From assembly GCA_035943195.1 (NCBI GenBank), contig DASZCK010000121.1, forward strand, positions 1-31,507: a stretch of 31,507 nucleotides of DNA, read 5' to 3'. The position numbers and the translations under genes are program-made. Positions 8,240 to 16,396 of the stretch are shown piece by piece (position 1 is the first letter of the stretch; each line of letters starts with the position of its first letter). The DNA comes from DAIDKA01 sp035943195 (GTDB lineage Bacteria; Pseudomonadota; Gammaproteobacteria; Steroidobacterales; Steroidobacteraceae). The notes beneath the pieces were generated by a model. It had not been told where the DNA came from, did no database searches, and saw nothing but the letters and a program-made list of their open reading frames with translations.

Positions 8240-8980
8240 ATGGTTGGCAGACTGATACTTCGCGGGTTCATTGTCGGCATTCTCGCCGGTCTTCTGGCGT
8301 TCGGCTGGGCCAGGATCTTTGGCGAACCCGCCGTCAATACCGCGATTGCCTTCGAGTCGGCACAGGATCAGGCCGCAGCTGCGGCCGCTGTGGCCGCCGG
8401 CAAACCCGCTCCCGACGATGATCCCGTCATCTTCAGCCGCACGGTGCAAAGCGGAATTGGACTGCTCACGGGAATGGTGGGCGCCGGCGCCGGCTTAGGC
8501 TGCCTGTTCGCGGTGCTGTTCGCTTTCGCCAATGGACGCATCGGCAGACTGGCACCGGCCCCGACTTCGGTGCTGGTAGCCGTCCTGGGACTGGTGTCGG
8601 TGTACCTGGTACCCATGCTCAAGTACCCCGCCAATCCGCCTTCGGTGGGCGAGCCGGACACCATCAAGTACCGCACCGGCCTCTACTTCCTGATGATGGC
8701 AATATCAATTGCCACGACGCTGGCGGCACTGCGCCTGCAGCGTTCACTGGTACCGCGCCACGGCACATGGAACGCCTCGTTGCTGGCGCTCGGTGCCTAC
8801 CTGGTGGTGATCGCTGCGGTGTTCGTACTGCTGCCGGGTATCAACGAAGTCCCGCCCACCTTCCCCGCCGTCACCCTCTGGGACTTCAGGCTGGCCTCGT
8901 TGGGTATCCAGACGGTGCTGTGGGGCTCCATCGGCATCATGTTCGGGTACACCGTCGGCGGCAGCAGTCGGACCTCCTAA
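8240..8980 (+). CDS. cbtA: CbtA, membrane subunit of the cobalt transporter
   Basis: 246 residues with five or so hydrophobic segments (about 4-24, 72-97, 107-124, 147-164, 179-198 and near the C-terminus). The N-terminal LILRGFIVGILAGLLAFGWARIFGEP and the YPANPPSVGEPDTI loop with its RTGLYF continuation are typical of CbtA. It follows cbtB closely. Function as a cobalt importer is known for the family mainly from comparative genomics. Its 3' end overlaps the convergent TonB-dependent receptor gene by 4 nt, leaving no room for a separate terminator. Confidence 0.9.
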   Translation: MVGRLILRGFIVGILAGLLAFGWARIFGEPAVNTAIAFESAQDQAAAAAAVAAGKPAPDDDPVIFSRTVQSGIGLLTGMVGAGAGLGCLFAVLFAFANGRIGRLAPAPTSVLVAVLGLVSVYLVPMLKYPANPPSVGEPDTIKYRTGLYFLMMAISIATTLAALRLQRSLVPRHGTWNASLLALGAYLVVIAAVFVLLPGINEVPPTFPAVTLWDFRLASLGIQTVLWGSIGIMFGYTVGGSSRTS

Positions 8981-11241
8981 AACTTGAAACTGAAGTCCAC
9001 GCCGTAACGGCGCGGCTCGGCCCGCCACAGGAAACCGCCGGTGGAAAACTCGGCGTTGTAGCGTTTGTTGGTGAGGTTCTTCGACCAGGCCGTGACCGTC
9101 CACTGGGCCGCCTGGAGGCCGGCGCGCAGATCGAACAGATTTACCGGGTCGCGTGAGGTCACGTTGTACGGATCCCACCAGGTACGGCCGATGAAGTTGT
9201 AGTCAAGGCGCACCACCGCGTTCAGGCCATCGGCAACCGGCCGGTGATATTGGACGCCGGAGTTGATGGTGTCCTTGGTCAAAAGCGGCGGCCGCTTGCC
9301 GATGACGCTGGGGTCTTCCATTTTGGTGATCACACCGTCGGTGACGCCGAAGTTCGCGTACACGTCCCAGTTTTCACTGGCCTTCGCAGAAAGCTCGAGC
9401 TCCGCACCCTTGTACTTGGCATCGAGGTTACCCAGGTTCTGGGTCGACGTGATGGCGTCGTAGAAAAAGAAATAGCCATTGCGGTCGGTGGTGTCGAACA
9501 GTGAAAGATTGGCGCTCACTCGTCGATCGAGGAACTCGCTCTTGGCACCCACTTCCCAGGTGTCGGCGATCTCGGCATTGAAGAGGTCATGCACGCCGAA
9601 CTGGTGCTCGGACTCCGCGATCGCGCCCACGCCGGTTTGGTTGAATCCGCCGCTGCGGAAGCCGCGGCTCCAGCCGCCAAACAGCGTGAGATTATCGTTG
9701 GGTATCCAGCGCAGGGTGGCCTTGGGTTGCGCCGCATCCCAGGTGTGGCTGCGTACCTCCCCGGTGTGCGCGGTCGGATCGGGCAGAAACTGAGCCGGCG
9801 TGTCGGTCGTGTTGTGGCGCGTGTCCTGGTCGTAGCGGATTGCAGTATCCACTTCCCACTGGGCGTTGAAGGCATAGGTGGCATCGGCGAACAGGGCCCA
9901 GGCATTGTTGTTCTGCGCGTCGGCCAGGAATGTGGCATTGGTATTCGTGGCGTACGGGTTGGCCGCATTAACCAGCGGCTCCTGGTACACCCGGGGAATG
10001 CCATCGCCCCGGTCGAACAGATTGCCGGTGGAGATGAAGCGCTCCGTGTGCACGAAGTACGCCCCGCCGATCCACGAAAAGCCGCCGATGTGCTCGGAAG
10101 TGAAGCGCAGCTCCTCGCTGTAGGTGCGCACGTCGATGAACTGGCTCTGGCTCTCACCGGCCGGCCCGCCATCGGCCGCCGGGACCGCGGCGAAGAAATA
10201 ATTGAAGGCGATGGAATCGTGGATGGGGCGGAAGTCGTAGGCGTCGCCGGTATCGATTTCCTTGGTACGGTTGAAGTCGGTGGTGGAGGTGAAGGTTCCA
10301 AACGGGTGGGCGTCATCAAGCTTCAGCGCGATGTCGGTAATGTCGCGCTGATCCGAACCGAGATTTTGGTTCTGGATGGGGCTGGTGACATCGTTGGCAT
10401 TGGGGGTCGTGCTGAAGCTGGTGAATACATTCGCCTCATCGGAACGCGGGATGACGTAGTAGTACGCCGTGGTGTCCACATGATCACGCAGCAGGCGCAG
10501 GTCCGCGGTCCACTCATCGCCGGGCTTCCACTGCAGCCGCAGCCGCCCCGAATAATCTTTGTACGGATCGGCCTTGCGATCCAGGTTGGTGTTCTCCAGG
10601 TAGCCATCGGTGTTGTAGAAATTCAGTGACGCCCGGTACTTGAGGGTGCCGGCCGCATCGATCGGACCGCCCGCTGCCACCTGTGCCTTTTCCGAAACGC
10701 CGTTGCCCACTCCGACTTTGGCCTGGCCCTCGAAGTGATCGGGGAGGTCGGCAGTTTGAATGATGATGGCGCCGGCGATGGCGTCACGACCATAGAGCGC
10801 GCCCTGCGGTCCTTTGAGGACCTCGATCTGCTTGATGTCCGTGAGTTCCTGGTCGAATTCGTAGGGATTGGTCTCCAGCACTCCATCGACCAGCACGGCC
10901 ACCGACGGTTCGCTGTTGCGCGCCTGGGAAATGCCGCGGATGGTGATGAAAGAATTGCCGACGTTCTGCACTTCCACCAGCGTCATGTTCGGTATCATGG
11001 CGATGAAGTCGCGTGGCGCCTCGATGCCGGCTGCCTCGATCGTCTGTTGGGTGAAGGCCTCGACCGTCACCGGCACATCGTGCAGCGATTCGACACGCTT
11101 GCGGGCCGTGACCACCACCTCCTGCAGCTCCTGGGAGGTATCGGCCGGCTGGCTGGTCTGTGACTGTGCCCGCGCGGGCGCGGCGACGAGGAGCACACCC
11201 GGCAATGCCGCCAGGACCGGAACCAACTTTCGGAAATGCAT
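8977..11241 (-). CDS. TonB-dependent outer membrane receptor
   Basis: 754 residues. A signal peptide (cleavage near ARAQ, about residue 25) is followed by the TonB box region EVVVTARKR (41-49), a plug domain (about 55-165, with VLVDGV and IEVLKGPQGALYGRDAIAG) and a 22-strand barrel ending in a terminal aromatic (DFSFKF). The architecture is that of the large FecA-like receptors abundant in sphingomonads and related gammaproteobacteria, which take up siderophores, carbohydrates or other complexes; it does not look like a classical BtuB. The substrate is unknown. GGGAG lies 7 nt before the ATG. It diverges from an alpha/beta hydrolase and shares with it a regulatory region containing two matching palindromes. 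Confidence 0.92.
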   Translation of the reverse strand: MHFRKLVPVLAALPGVLLVAAPARAQSQTSQPADTSQELQEVVVTARKRVESLHDVPVTVEAFTQQTIEAAGIEAPRDFIAMIPNMTLVEVQNVGNSFITIRGISQARNSEPSVAVLVDGVLETNPYEFDQELTDIKQIEVLKGPQGALYGRDAIAGAIIIQTADLPDHFEGQAKVGVGNGVSEKAQVAAGGPIDAAGTLKYRASLNFYNTDGYLENTNLDRKADPYKDYSGRLRLQWKPGDEWTADLRLLRDHVDTTAYYYVIPRSDEANVFTSFSTTPNANDVTSPIQNQNLGSDQRDITDIALKLDDAHPFGTFTSTTDFNRTKEIDTGDAYDFRPIHDSIAFNYFFAAVPAADGGPAGESQSQFIDVRTYSEELRFTSEHIGGFSWIGGAYFVHTERFISTGNLFDRGDGIPRVYQEPLVNAANPYATNTNATFLADAQNNNAWALFADATYAFNAQWEVDTAIRYDQDTRHNTTDTPAQFLPDPTAHTGEVRSHTWDAAQPKATLRWIPNDNLTLFGGWSRGFRSGGFNQTGVGAIAESEHQFGVHDLFNAEIADTWEVGAKSEFLDRRVSANLSLFDTTDRNGYFFFYDAITSTQNLGNLDAKYKGAELELSAKASENWDVYANFGVTDGVITKMEDPSVIGKRPPLLTKDTINSGVQYHRPVADGLNAVVRLDYNFIGRTWWDPYNVTSRDPVNLFDLRAGLQAAQWTVTAWSKNLTNKRYNAEFSTGGFLWRAEPRRYGVDFSFKF

Positions 11242-11385
11242 GAATGAGCTCCCTGTTCGTTACCGGCATTCTCGCGCCGCACCATCGCGCCGGCCCCTGA
11301 AGGCTGCTTCAACCGCGCGTTGACAAATCAATGTCGGGGTCGATGCACGCCGTCACGAGGACCACGCGATGATCGTAGTGTTGGA

Positions 11386-11401
11386 TTTTCGAATATCGAA
11401 A
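11386..11401. promoter_or_regulatory. Palindromic operator candidate, copy 1
   Basis: TTTTCGAATATCGAAA is an inverted repeat TTTCG-N5-CGAAA in the divergent gap between the TonB receptor and hydrolase genes. A near-identical copy lies 88 nt away, which argues for a repressor or activator binding site. The regulator is not identifiable from the window. Confidence 0.55.
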
Positions 11402-11435
11402 GCATGCTTCGCAGTTACAAACATACTGAACCGCG

Positions 11436-11470
11436 GCGGGATGAATGGTCAAGCGCCATTACCATCCCGC
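11436..11470 (+). promoter_or_regulatory. Strong hairpin in the hydrolase leader
   Basis: Arms GCGGGATG and CATCCCGC (11436-11443 and 11463-11470) pair perfectly and continue inward as AATGG/CCATT after a 2-nt bulge, giving 13 base pairs with a 7-nt loop. It is followed by AAATTTT, which overlaps operator copy 2. It could act as an attenuator or weak terminator for plus-strand transcription, or block read-through between the two operators. Confidence 0.5.
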
Positions 11471-11473
11471 AAA

Positions 11474-11490
11474 TTTTCGGATATCGAAAA
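11474..11490. promoter_or_regulatory. Palindromic operator candidate, copy 2
   Basis: TTTTCGGATATCGAAAA has arms TTTTCG and CGAAAA around 5 nt and matches copy 1 except in the spacer and one extra terminal base. It lies 5 nt upstream of the GAGGT ribosome-binding site of the hydrolase gene, a position where binding would block transcription. Confidence 0.55.
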
Positions 11491-11507
11491 CAATTGAGGT
11501 GCCGTTG

Positions 11508-12311
11508 ATGCAGGATCGATTTTTTACGCGTGATGGTGTCCGCCTGCGCTATCGCGACGAAGGCCAGGGGCCCGCGGTAATGTGGCTGCACGGCTGGACG
11601 CTGGACCTGCAGATGTGGGACCTGCAGACCCGGGCGCTTAGCAATCAGTTTCGCCTCATCCGTTTGGATCGCCGCGGCTTTGGCCTCTCCTCGGGTCGCC
11701 CGTCCGTGGAACAGGACGTGGAGGACCTGACGGCGCTGTGCGGATTGCTGGGCCTTGAGCGCATGGCCTTTGTCGGCATGTCCCAGGGAGCTCGCGCCGC
11801 GGTGGCCTTCGCACAGGTCCGGCCGACCGCGGTTTCCTGCCTGGTGCTGGATGGCCCGCCCGACTTCGACCTCAGCGGCGGCAGCGAACTGCCCCTCGCG
11901 CACTATCGCGAACTGGTGCGTTCGCAGGGCATGGAAGCCTTTCGCCAGGAATGGCGGCGTCATCCGTTGGCCCGACTGCAGACCGATAATCACGAGGTGC
12001 GGGACCTGCTTGCGGCGACCATTGCGCGTTACCGCGGGCTGGACTTGCTCGAGCCACCGTCTGCGGCGGCCGCGGTGCCGGCAGCGGCCGGGATCGACTC
12101 ACTGCAGGTGCCGGTACTCATCCTTCAGGGAGATCATGAAAGTCCCGGGCGGGCGGCAGCGGCGATGGCCCTGGCGGCGCGGTTGCCCGATGCCAGGCGT
12201 GTCGTCATCGACAACGCCGGTCACATGCCCAATCTCGACAATCCCGACAGCTACAACGCACAGGTGCGCGCCTTTCTTGCCCGGCATGCCGGCGGAGCGC
12301 TCACCGGATGA
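11508..12311 (+). CDS. Alpha/beta hydrolase
   Basis: 267 residues, the usual length for single-domain alpha/beta hydrolases. The oxyanion segment WLHGW (26-30), nucleophile elbow GMSQG with Ser92, probable acid Asp209 (LQGDHES) and His239 (NAGHMPNLDNPD) form the catalytic triad. This start is chosen because GAGGT lies 7 nt upstream and the homologous part begins here; an in-frame ATG at 11445 would run through operator copy 2. The substrate cannot be read from sequence. Divergence from a TonB receptor and shared palindromes suggest joint control, perhaps import followed by hydrolysis of an ester or lactone. Its 3' end overlaps the convergent GH8 gene by 11 nt. Confidence 0.88.
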   Translation: MQDRFFTRDGVRLRYRDEGQGPAVMWLHGWTLDLQMWDLQTRALSNQFRLIRLDRRGFGLSSGRPSVEQDVEDLTALCGLLGLERMAFVGMSQGARAAVAFAQVRPTAVSCLVLDGPPDFDLSGGSELPLAHYRELVRSQGMEAFRQEWRRHPLARLQTDNHEVRDLLAATIARYRGLDLLEPPSAAAAVPAAAGIDSLQVPVLILQGDHESPGRAAAAMALAARLPDARRVVIDNAGHMPNLDNPDSYNAQVRAFLARHAGGALTG

Positions 12312-13710
12312 CGCGAAACTCTCCGCCCAGATGCATCATGCTCATCAGATACAGCATGCCATCGAAATAGCGCTGCTCGCCCGCCGGCACCGGCATTTCC
12401 CAGAGTTCCTGCAAGAAGGCATCGGAGGTGGCACTGCGCGGCGCGGCCAGGCTGCCCACCGCCGCCGCCGCCAGCATGCCCGGGGAATGACGGGTCGACA
12501 GCGGTTGGCCCTCGAGTGTGTAGCGGTCCGCAAAGGTATGCAGACCCTGGCCGATGAGGAATTTCTGCACGCGCTCGCTCAGCACCGGCTCCTGCGCGTC
12601 GCGGTGCCACCAGCTGTAGTCGACCGACCAGTTGCTCACCGTGCGCCAACTGTCATAGCCGAATTGCACGGGCTTAGCGTCCCGGCCGGTCATGGGCGAC
12701 ATGTCGAAGCGACTGCGGTCCGGTGCCAACCCGGTGTCCGGCCCTGTCACCCGCGCGAACAGTTCCCGGCTCACGGTGGCGGCCCTGGCCCAGAAGGCAC
12801 GGTCCTCCACCGGTCCCCAGCGCGCCCATAGTTCGTAAAATGCCGGCAGATGATAGGAAGCATCCGTGCCTGACACATTGGTCTCCGGGACGAACCGGAT
12901 CATGGTATGAGCCTCATCCACCATCGGCCCGACCGTCACCGGATTGTCGGTCCGCTTGGGACGCGACGGGGGCCAGGGCTTGCCGTCGCGCGCCGCATCG
13001 GCCATTGCCCGGCGATTGTTCGGGCTCGGCCATGGCGCAGCCGGGGCCACGAAGGGCCGATCACCAGGATGGATGCGAAACGGAGGTGTACCCGTCAGCA
13101 GCGGATGGTGACGCATACCGCGCAGGATCCGGTCGGCCTCGCGCTGATAGTTGTAGATGCCCTGGCCGTTACCCCAGCGATGCGCCGCGAAGTATAGCGC
13201 CATGACGTAGTATTCCTCGCCGTCCGGCGCGGCACCGGTCGAACGGGGTGTGCCGTCCGTGTTCATCGACCAGGCGAAGTACCCTACCGAAGGATCCTTG
13301 GGATCGGTGATGAGCATGTAGGTCCGGGACCAGTTCCATAAAGCGTCGAATTCGCGCTTTCGGTCCAGCTGCACGGCAATCATCATGCCGTAGCTCATAC
13401 CCTCGGTGCGCGCGTCGTTGTTTGCCCAGTCAGTGATGTAGGCCAGCGTGCCGTTGGAGTTGGCCCCAGTCTCGAAATAGACACGCTGCTCCTGGCCGTC
13501 ACCATGAAAGAGCTGTGCGAAGGCCTGGCTGATCTTCTCGTGGACCTCCGCCGGTGTGTGGGCCAGACGCTCGACGAAGAGATCGTGATACTGATGCGTC
13601 GCATAGGCGCCCTCGCCCACCGGTTGCGGCGCGGCGTCGGCCTGAACCACAATCAGCAAAGCCAGGCTCGCCGTGAACGAGCGCAATGTTCGGACCATCA
13701 GGCGCCTCAT
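12301..13710 (-). CDS. Glycoside hydrolase family 8, exo-oligoxylanase type
   Basis: 469 residues from the ATG at 13710, which gives a proper signal peptide (MRRLMVRTLR then a hydrophobic core, cleavage near ADA). The GH8 general acid is probably Glu103 in TEGMSYGMM, with Asp163 in APDGEEYYVMALYFA and the likely base Asp283 in GTDASYHLPAFYELWARWG. These segments resemble the reducing-end xylose-releasing exo-oligoxylanases (Rex) more than the cellulose-synthase endoglucanase BcsZ, and no bcs genes are nearby. It would act in the periplasm on xylo-oligosaccharides. A LacI-type regulator is transcribed divergently, with a LacI-like operator 10 nt upstream of this start codon. Family assignment is firm, substrate preference inferred. 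Confidence 0.9.
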   Translation of the reverse strand: MRRLMVRTLRSFTASLALLIVVQADAAPQPVGEGAYATHQYHDLFVERLAHTPAEVHEKISQAFAQLFHGDGQEQRVYFETGANSNGTLAYITDWANNDARTEGMSYGMMIAVQLDRKREFDALWNWSRTYMLITDPKDPSVGYFAWSMNTDGTPRSTGAAPDGEEYYVMALYFAAHRWGNGQGIYNYQREADRILRGMRHHPLLTGTPPFRIHPGDRPFVAPAAPWPSPNNRRAMADAARDGKPWPPSRPKRTDNPVTVGPMVDEAHTMIRFVPETNVSGTDASYHLPAFYELWARWGPVEDRAFWARAATVSRELFARVTGPDTGLAPDRSRFDMSPMTGRDAKPVQFGYDSWRTVSNWSVDYSWWHRDAQEPVLSERVQKFLIGQGLHTFADRYTLEGQPLSTRHSPGMLAAAAVGSLAAPRSATSDAFLQELWEMPVPAGEQRYFDGMLYLMSMMHLGGEFRVIR

Positions 13711-13720
13711 AAGCCAAAAA

Positions 13721-13736
13721 ATGTTACCGCTAACTT
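13721..13736. promoter_or_regulatory. LacI-family operator candidate
   Basis: ATGTTACCGCTAACTT is an imperfect palindrome around a central CG, the hallmark of LacI-family operators, and resembles gluconate-repressor type sites. It lies between the divergent GH8 and lacI-family genes, 10 nt upstream of the GH8 start. Confidence 0.5.
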
Positions 13737-13808
13737 CAATTGTACCTGATGCGCGCCGGCTGGCATCGGGCATACTGGTTTACATGCGCAGCGATTGGCT
13801 TTTCTGAC

Positions 13809-14870
13809 ATGGCAAAACGCGGATCGGCGCCCACGACCATTACGGACGTCGCGCGCGAACTGGGCGTTTCCGTTGCAACCGTGTCGCGCGCGCTGTCACG
13901 CCCGCACCTGCTGCGCCCGAAAACCCGCGAGCGGGTCATGGGCGCGGTGGAACGCCTCGGTTACCGGCCCAATCTGTTGGCGCGCGGCCTGCGACAGGGA
14001 CTGGCACAGGCCATTCTCTTCGTCGCTCCGAACCTCAGTCCCTTCTTCCTCGAGATCTTTGCCGGCGCGGAGGAAGTAACCCGCAATTCGCAGTTCGCGC
14101 TGCTATTTGGCAACAGCGAAGGCGACCCGGAGCGTGAACAGGATTTCTTCGAGCAGGTGGCGAGCGGCCGTGCCGACGGCATCATCCTCTTGACCGGCGT
14201 CGCGCCCGCCGCCTATGCGGCCGGTGATCGACCGTTGCCGCCCCTGGTGACCGTGCTGGAGCGCCTGCCGGGCGCGGCGGTGCCGGTGGTGAATACCGAC
14301 CACTATGCCGGCGCCGTCGAAGCCATGCGCCATTTGATTGATCTGGGCCACCGGCGCATAGCACATATCAGCGGCCTGCGACGCGTGCCGAGCGCGATCC
14401 GGCGCCTCGAAGGCTATCGCGCCGCACTGAGCGCGGCCGGCCTTGCGGCGCCTGCCGAACTCCTTCACGGCGGCGATTTCACCGTGGGTTCCGGAGCCAC
14501 CGGCATGCAGCAACTGATGGGACTGGCGCAGCCACCCACGGCAGTCCTGTGCGGCAATGACGAAATGGCCTACGGCGCGATCCGCGCCGCCCATAAGCTG
14601 GGACTATCAGTGCCCGAGGATGTCTCGGTGGTCGGCTTTGATGATCTGAACCTCGCCGAGTTCTACAACCCGCCGCTCACGACGGTGAACATTCCGCGCC
14701 AGGAACTGGGTCGACGTGCCGCGCAGGAGCTCATCGATCAGCTCAGCGGCCGTGAAGTGGCCCGCGAAGTGGTGCTGCCCACGCGCCTGATGATCCGGGA
14801 ATCCACGGCCCCGCCGCCTTTGCGCACGCCCGGCACGGCGACCCGTCGCCGCAATAAACGCCGCGGCTGA
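13809..14870 (+). CDS. LacI family transcriptional regulator
   Basis: 353 residues, standard for the family. The N-terminal helix-turn-helix (TITDVARELGVSVATVSRAL, about 10-29) and hinge helix (NLLARGLRQG, about 55-64) are followed by a periplasmic-binding-protein-like sensor domain with GHRRIAHISG, PTAVLCGNDEMAYGA and VSVVGFDDLNLAEFYNPPLTTV. The ATG at 13809 is taken because the DNA-binding domain starts directly after it; an earlier in-frame ATG at 13740 would add an unrelated 23-residue tail. No good ribosome-binding site is visible. By position it probably represses the divergent GH8 gene and itself in response to a sugar, possibly a xylo-oligosaccharide. Confidence 0.93.
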   Translation: MAKRGSAPTTITDVARELGVSVATVSRALSRPHLLRPKTRERVMGAVERLGYRPNLLARGLRQGLAQAILFVAPNLSPFFLEIFAGAEEVTRNSQFALLFGNSEGDPEREQDFFEQVASGRADGIILLTGVAPAAYAAGDRPLPPLVTVLERLPGAAVPVVNTDHYAGAVEAMRHLIDLGHRRIAHISGLRRVPSAIRRLEGYRAALSAAGLAAPAELLHGGDFTVGSGATGMQQLMGLAQPPTAVLCGNDEMAYGAIRAAHKLGLSVPEDVSVVGFDDLNLAEFYNPPLTTVNIPRQELGRRAAQELIDQLSGREVAREVVLPTRLMIRESTAPPPLRTPGTATRRRNKRRG

Positions 14871-14885
14871 GGCGACGCGACGACC

Positions 14886-15644
14886 TCAGTCGCGCTCATC
14901 CAGCTCGACGCCCAATTCAGCCAGGATGGCCAGGCGCAGCTGCTGCGCGTCCGGGGCGGACACCCGTCGCGGGTGTGGGAATGGCACCTCAAATGTCGCC
15001 TGGATCCTGGTGGGCCGCGCCGACAGCACGTGCACACGATCTGCCAGGTGGATCGCCTCCTCCACGTCATGTGTGACGAGCACGACGGTGTGATGCTCGG
15101 CCCGCAGAATGCGGAGCAGTTCATTGCGCACCCGCAGACTCATCAGGGCATCGAGCGCCGAGAAAGGCTCGTCCATGTACAGAATCTCCGGCTTCACCAC
15201 CAGGGCGCGCGCCAGCTCGGTTCGCTTCAGCATGCCGCCGGATAGTTGGTAGGGATAACTGTCCTCGAAACCCTGCAATCCCACGAGGGCGGCATAGCGG
15301 TCCGCCAGCTGCGCGTGATCTTCCTGCGCGTGGCCGTTGAGGCCGAACTTGAGGTTTTCACGCACGGTGAGCCAGGGGAAGACCGATCCCTGCTGCGAAA
15401 TCAGGATGCCCTTCTGGTCGGGTTTCGAGTGCAGCCTGCCATCAACGCCCACCTGGCCTGAGTCCGGATGGAGAAAGCCTGCCATCAGGTTCAACAGCGT
15501 CGATTTGCCACACCCCGAAGGACCGACGATCGCGACAAACTCGCCCTCGCCAACCATGAGGCTGACATTGTCGATGACCGTCAGCTGCCCGTGATCCGAC
15601 GCAAAGCTCTTGTGCAGATTGCGGACTTCGATCTTAGTGCGCAT
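14886..15644 (-). CDS. ABC transporter ATP-binding protein (nitrate/sulfonate/taurine type)
   Basis: 252 residues. Walker A GPSGCGKST (41-49), Q-loop around Gln84-85, signature QLSGGM (133-138), Walker B ILYMDEP (154-160) and switch His192 (VTHDVEEA) are all intact. Similarity is to the SsuB/TauB/NrtD group that powers NMT1-type importers. The signature continues MLKR rather than the common MRQR. It is the last gene of a five-gene operon and overlaps the permease gene by 11 nt. The convergent LacI gene ends 15 nt away. Confidence 0.93.
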   Translation of the reverse strand: MRTKIEVRNLHKSFASDHGQLTVIDNVSLMVGEGEFVAIVGPSGCGKSTLLNLMAGFLHPDSGQVGVDGRLHSKPDQKGILISQQGSVFPWLTVRENLKFGLNGHAQEDHAQLADRYAALVGLQGFEDSYPYQLSGGMLKRTELARALVVKPEILYMDEPFSALDALMSLRVRNELLRILRAEHHTVVLVTHDVEEAIHLADRVHVLSARPTRIQATFEVPFPHPRRVSAPDAQQLRLAILAELGVELDERD

Positions 15645-16392
15645 AGCGCCACCGCACCCAGCGCGCCGACTCGAGCATGCGCATGAATCCGTCCAAGGAC
15701 AGACCGATCAGGCCGATGATGATCATGCCCGCGACCACCAGGTCGTAGCGGTTCCCCGCGTTGCGCGAGTCCATGATCATGTAGCCGAGGCCCGAATGCA
15801 GCGCGATCATCTCCGCCGCCACCACCACCAGCCAGGCGACGCCCAGCCCGATGCGCATGCCCACCAGAATCTGCGGCAGCACGGCGGGAATCACCACTCG
15901 CATGAACAGAGTGCGGTTTGAGACGCCGAAATTCTCGGCCGCCCTCAGGTAGCGCTTCTCGATGGTGTGCACCCCGACGACCGTCTGGACGATCATGGGG
16001 AAGACCGATGAGATGAAGATCAGATAGATGGGCGAGGCGTCGCCGACTCCGAACCATAGAATCGCGATCGGAATCCAGGCAATCGGCGATATGGGCCGCA
16101 GGATCTGAAACAGCGGATTGAGCGTCTTATAGGCACCGCGCACCCATCCCATCCACAGACCAAGCGGAATGGCCACACACACCGCCAGTCCGAAACCCGT
16201 GGCGACCCGCATGAGGGAGGCGCCGATGTGGCGCCACAGGCTGCCGTCCCTGATGAGCTGAGCCGTTCCGGTAACGACGTCCCACGGGGTGGGGAAGATC
16301 ACGCTGTGCGTGGCTACCACCAGCAGCCACCATATGGCCAGCAAGGCGGCGATGACCGCCACCGCCGGCAGCATGTCCCTCAATCGTTGCAT
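15634..16392 (-). CDS. ABC transporter permease (SsuC/TauC/NrtB type)
   Basis: 252 residues with about six membrane helices and the cytoplasmic EAA-type loop (RAAENFGVSNRTLFMRVVIP, about 147-166) that docks to the ATPase. The N-terminal WWLLVVATHSVIFPTPWDV is typical of BPD_transp_1 permeases of the nitrate/sulfonate/bicarbonate class. It starts 4 nt after the cupredoxin stop and overlaps the ATPase gene, so it is within the same transcript as the SCO and cupredoxin genes. Confidence 0.92.
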   Translation of the reverse strand: MQRLRDMLPAVAVIAALLAIWWLLVVATHSVIFPTPWDVVTGTAQLIRDGSLWRHIGASLMRVATGFGLAVCVAIPLGLWMGWVRGAYKTLNPLFQILRPISPIAWIPIAILWFGVGDASPIYLIFISSVFPMIVQTVVGVHTIEKRYLRAAENFGVSNRTLFMRVVIPAVLPQILVGMRIGLGVAWLVVVAAEMIALHSGLGYMIMDSRNAGNRYDLVVAGMIIIGLIGLSLDGFMRMLESARWVRWRYAH

Positions 16393-16396
16393 GAAC

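Noticed and set aside
9589..10629. 346-codon plus-strand open frame
   Set aside because: It is antisense to the TonB-dependent receptor and shows only low-complexity sequence typical of shadow frames.
14867..14889. Bidirectional terminator between the LacI and ABC ATPase genes
   Set aside because: CTGAGG/CCTCAG could pair, but the stem is only 6 bp, the loop is 11 nt and there is no T-run on either side; it also overlaps the stop codons.
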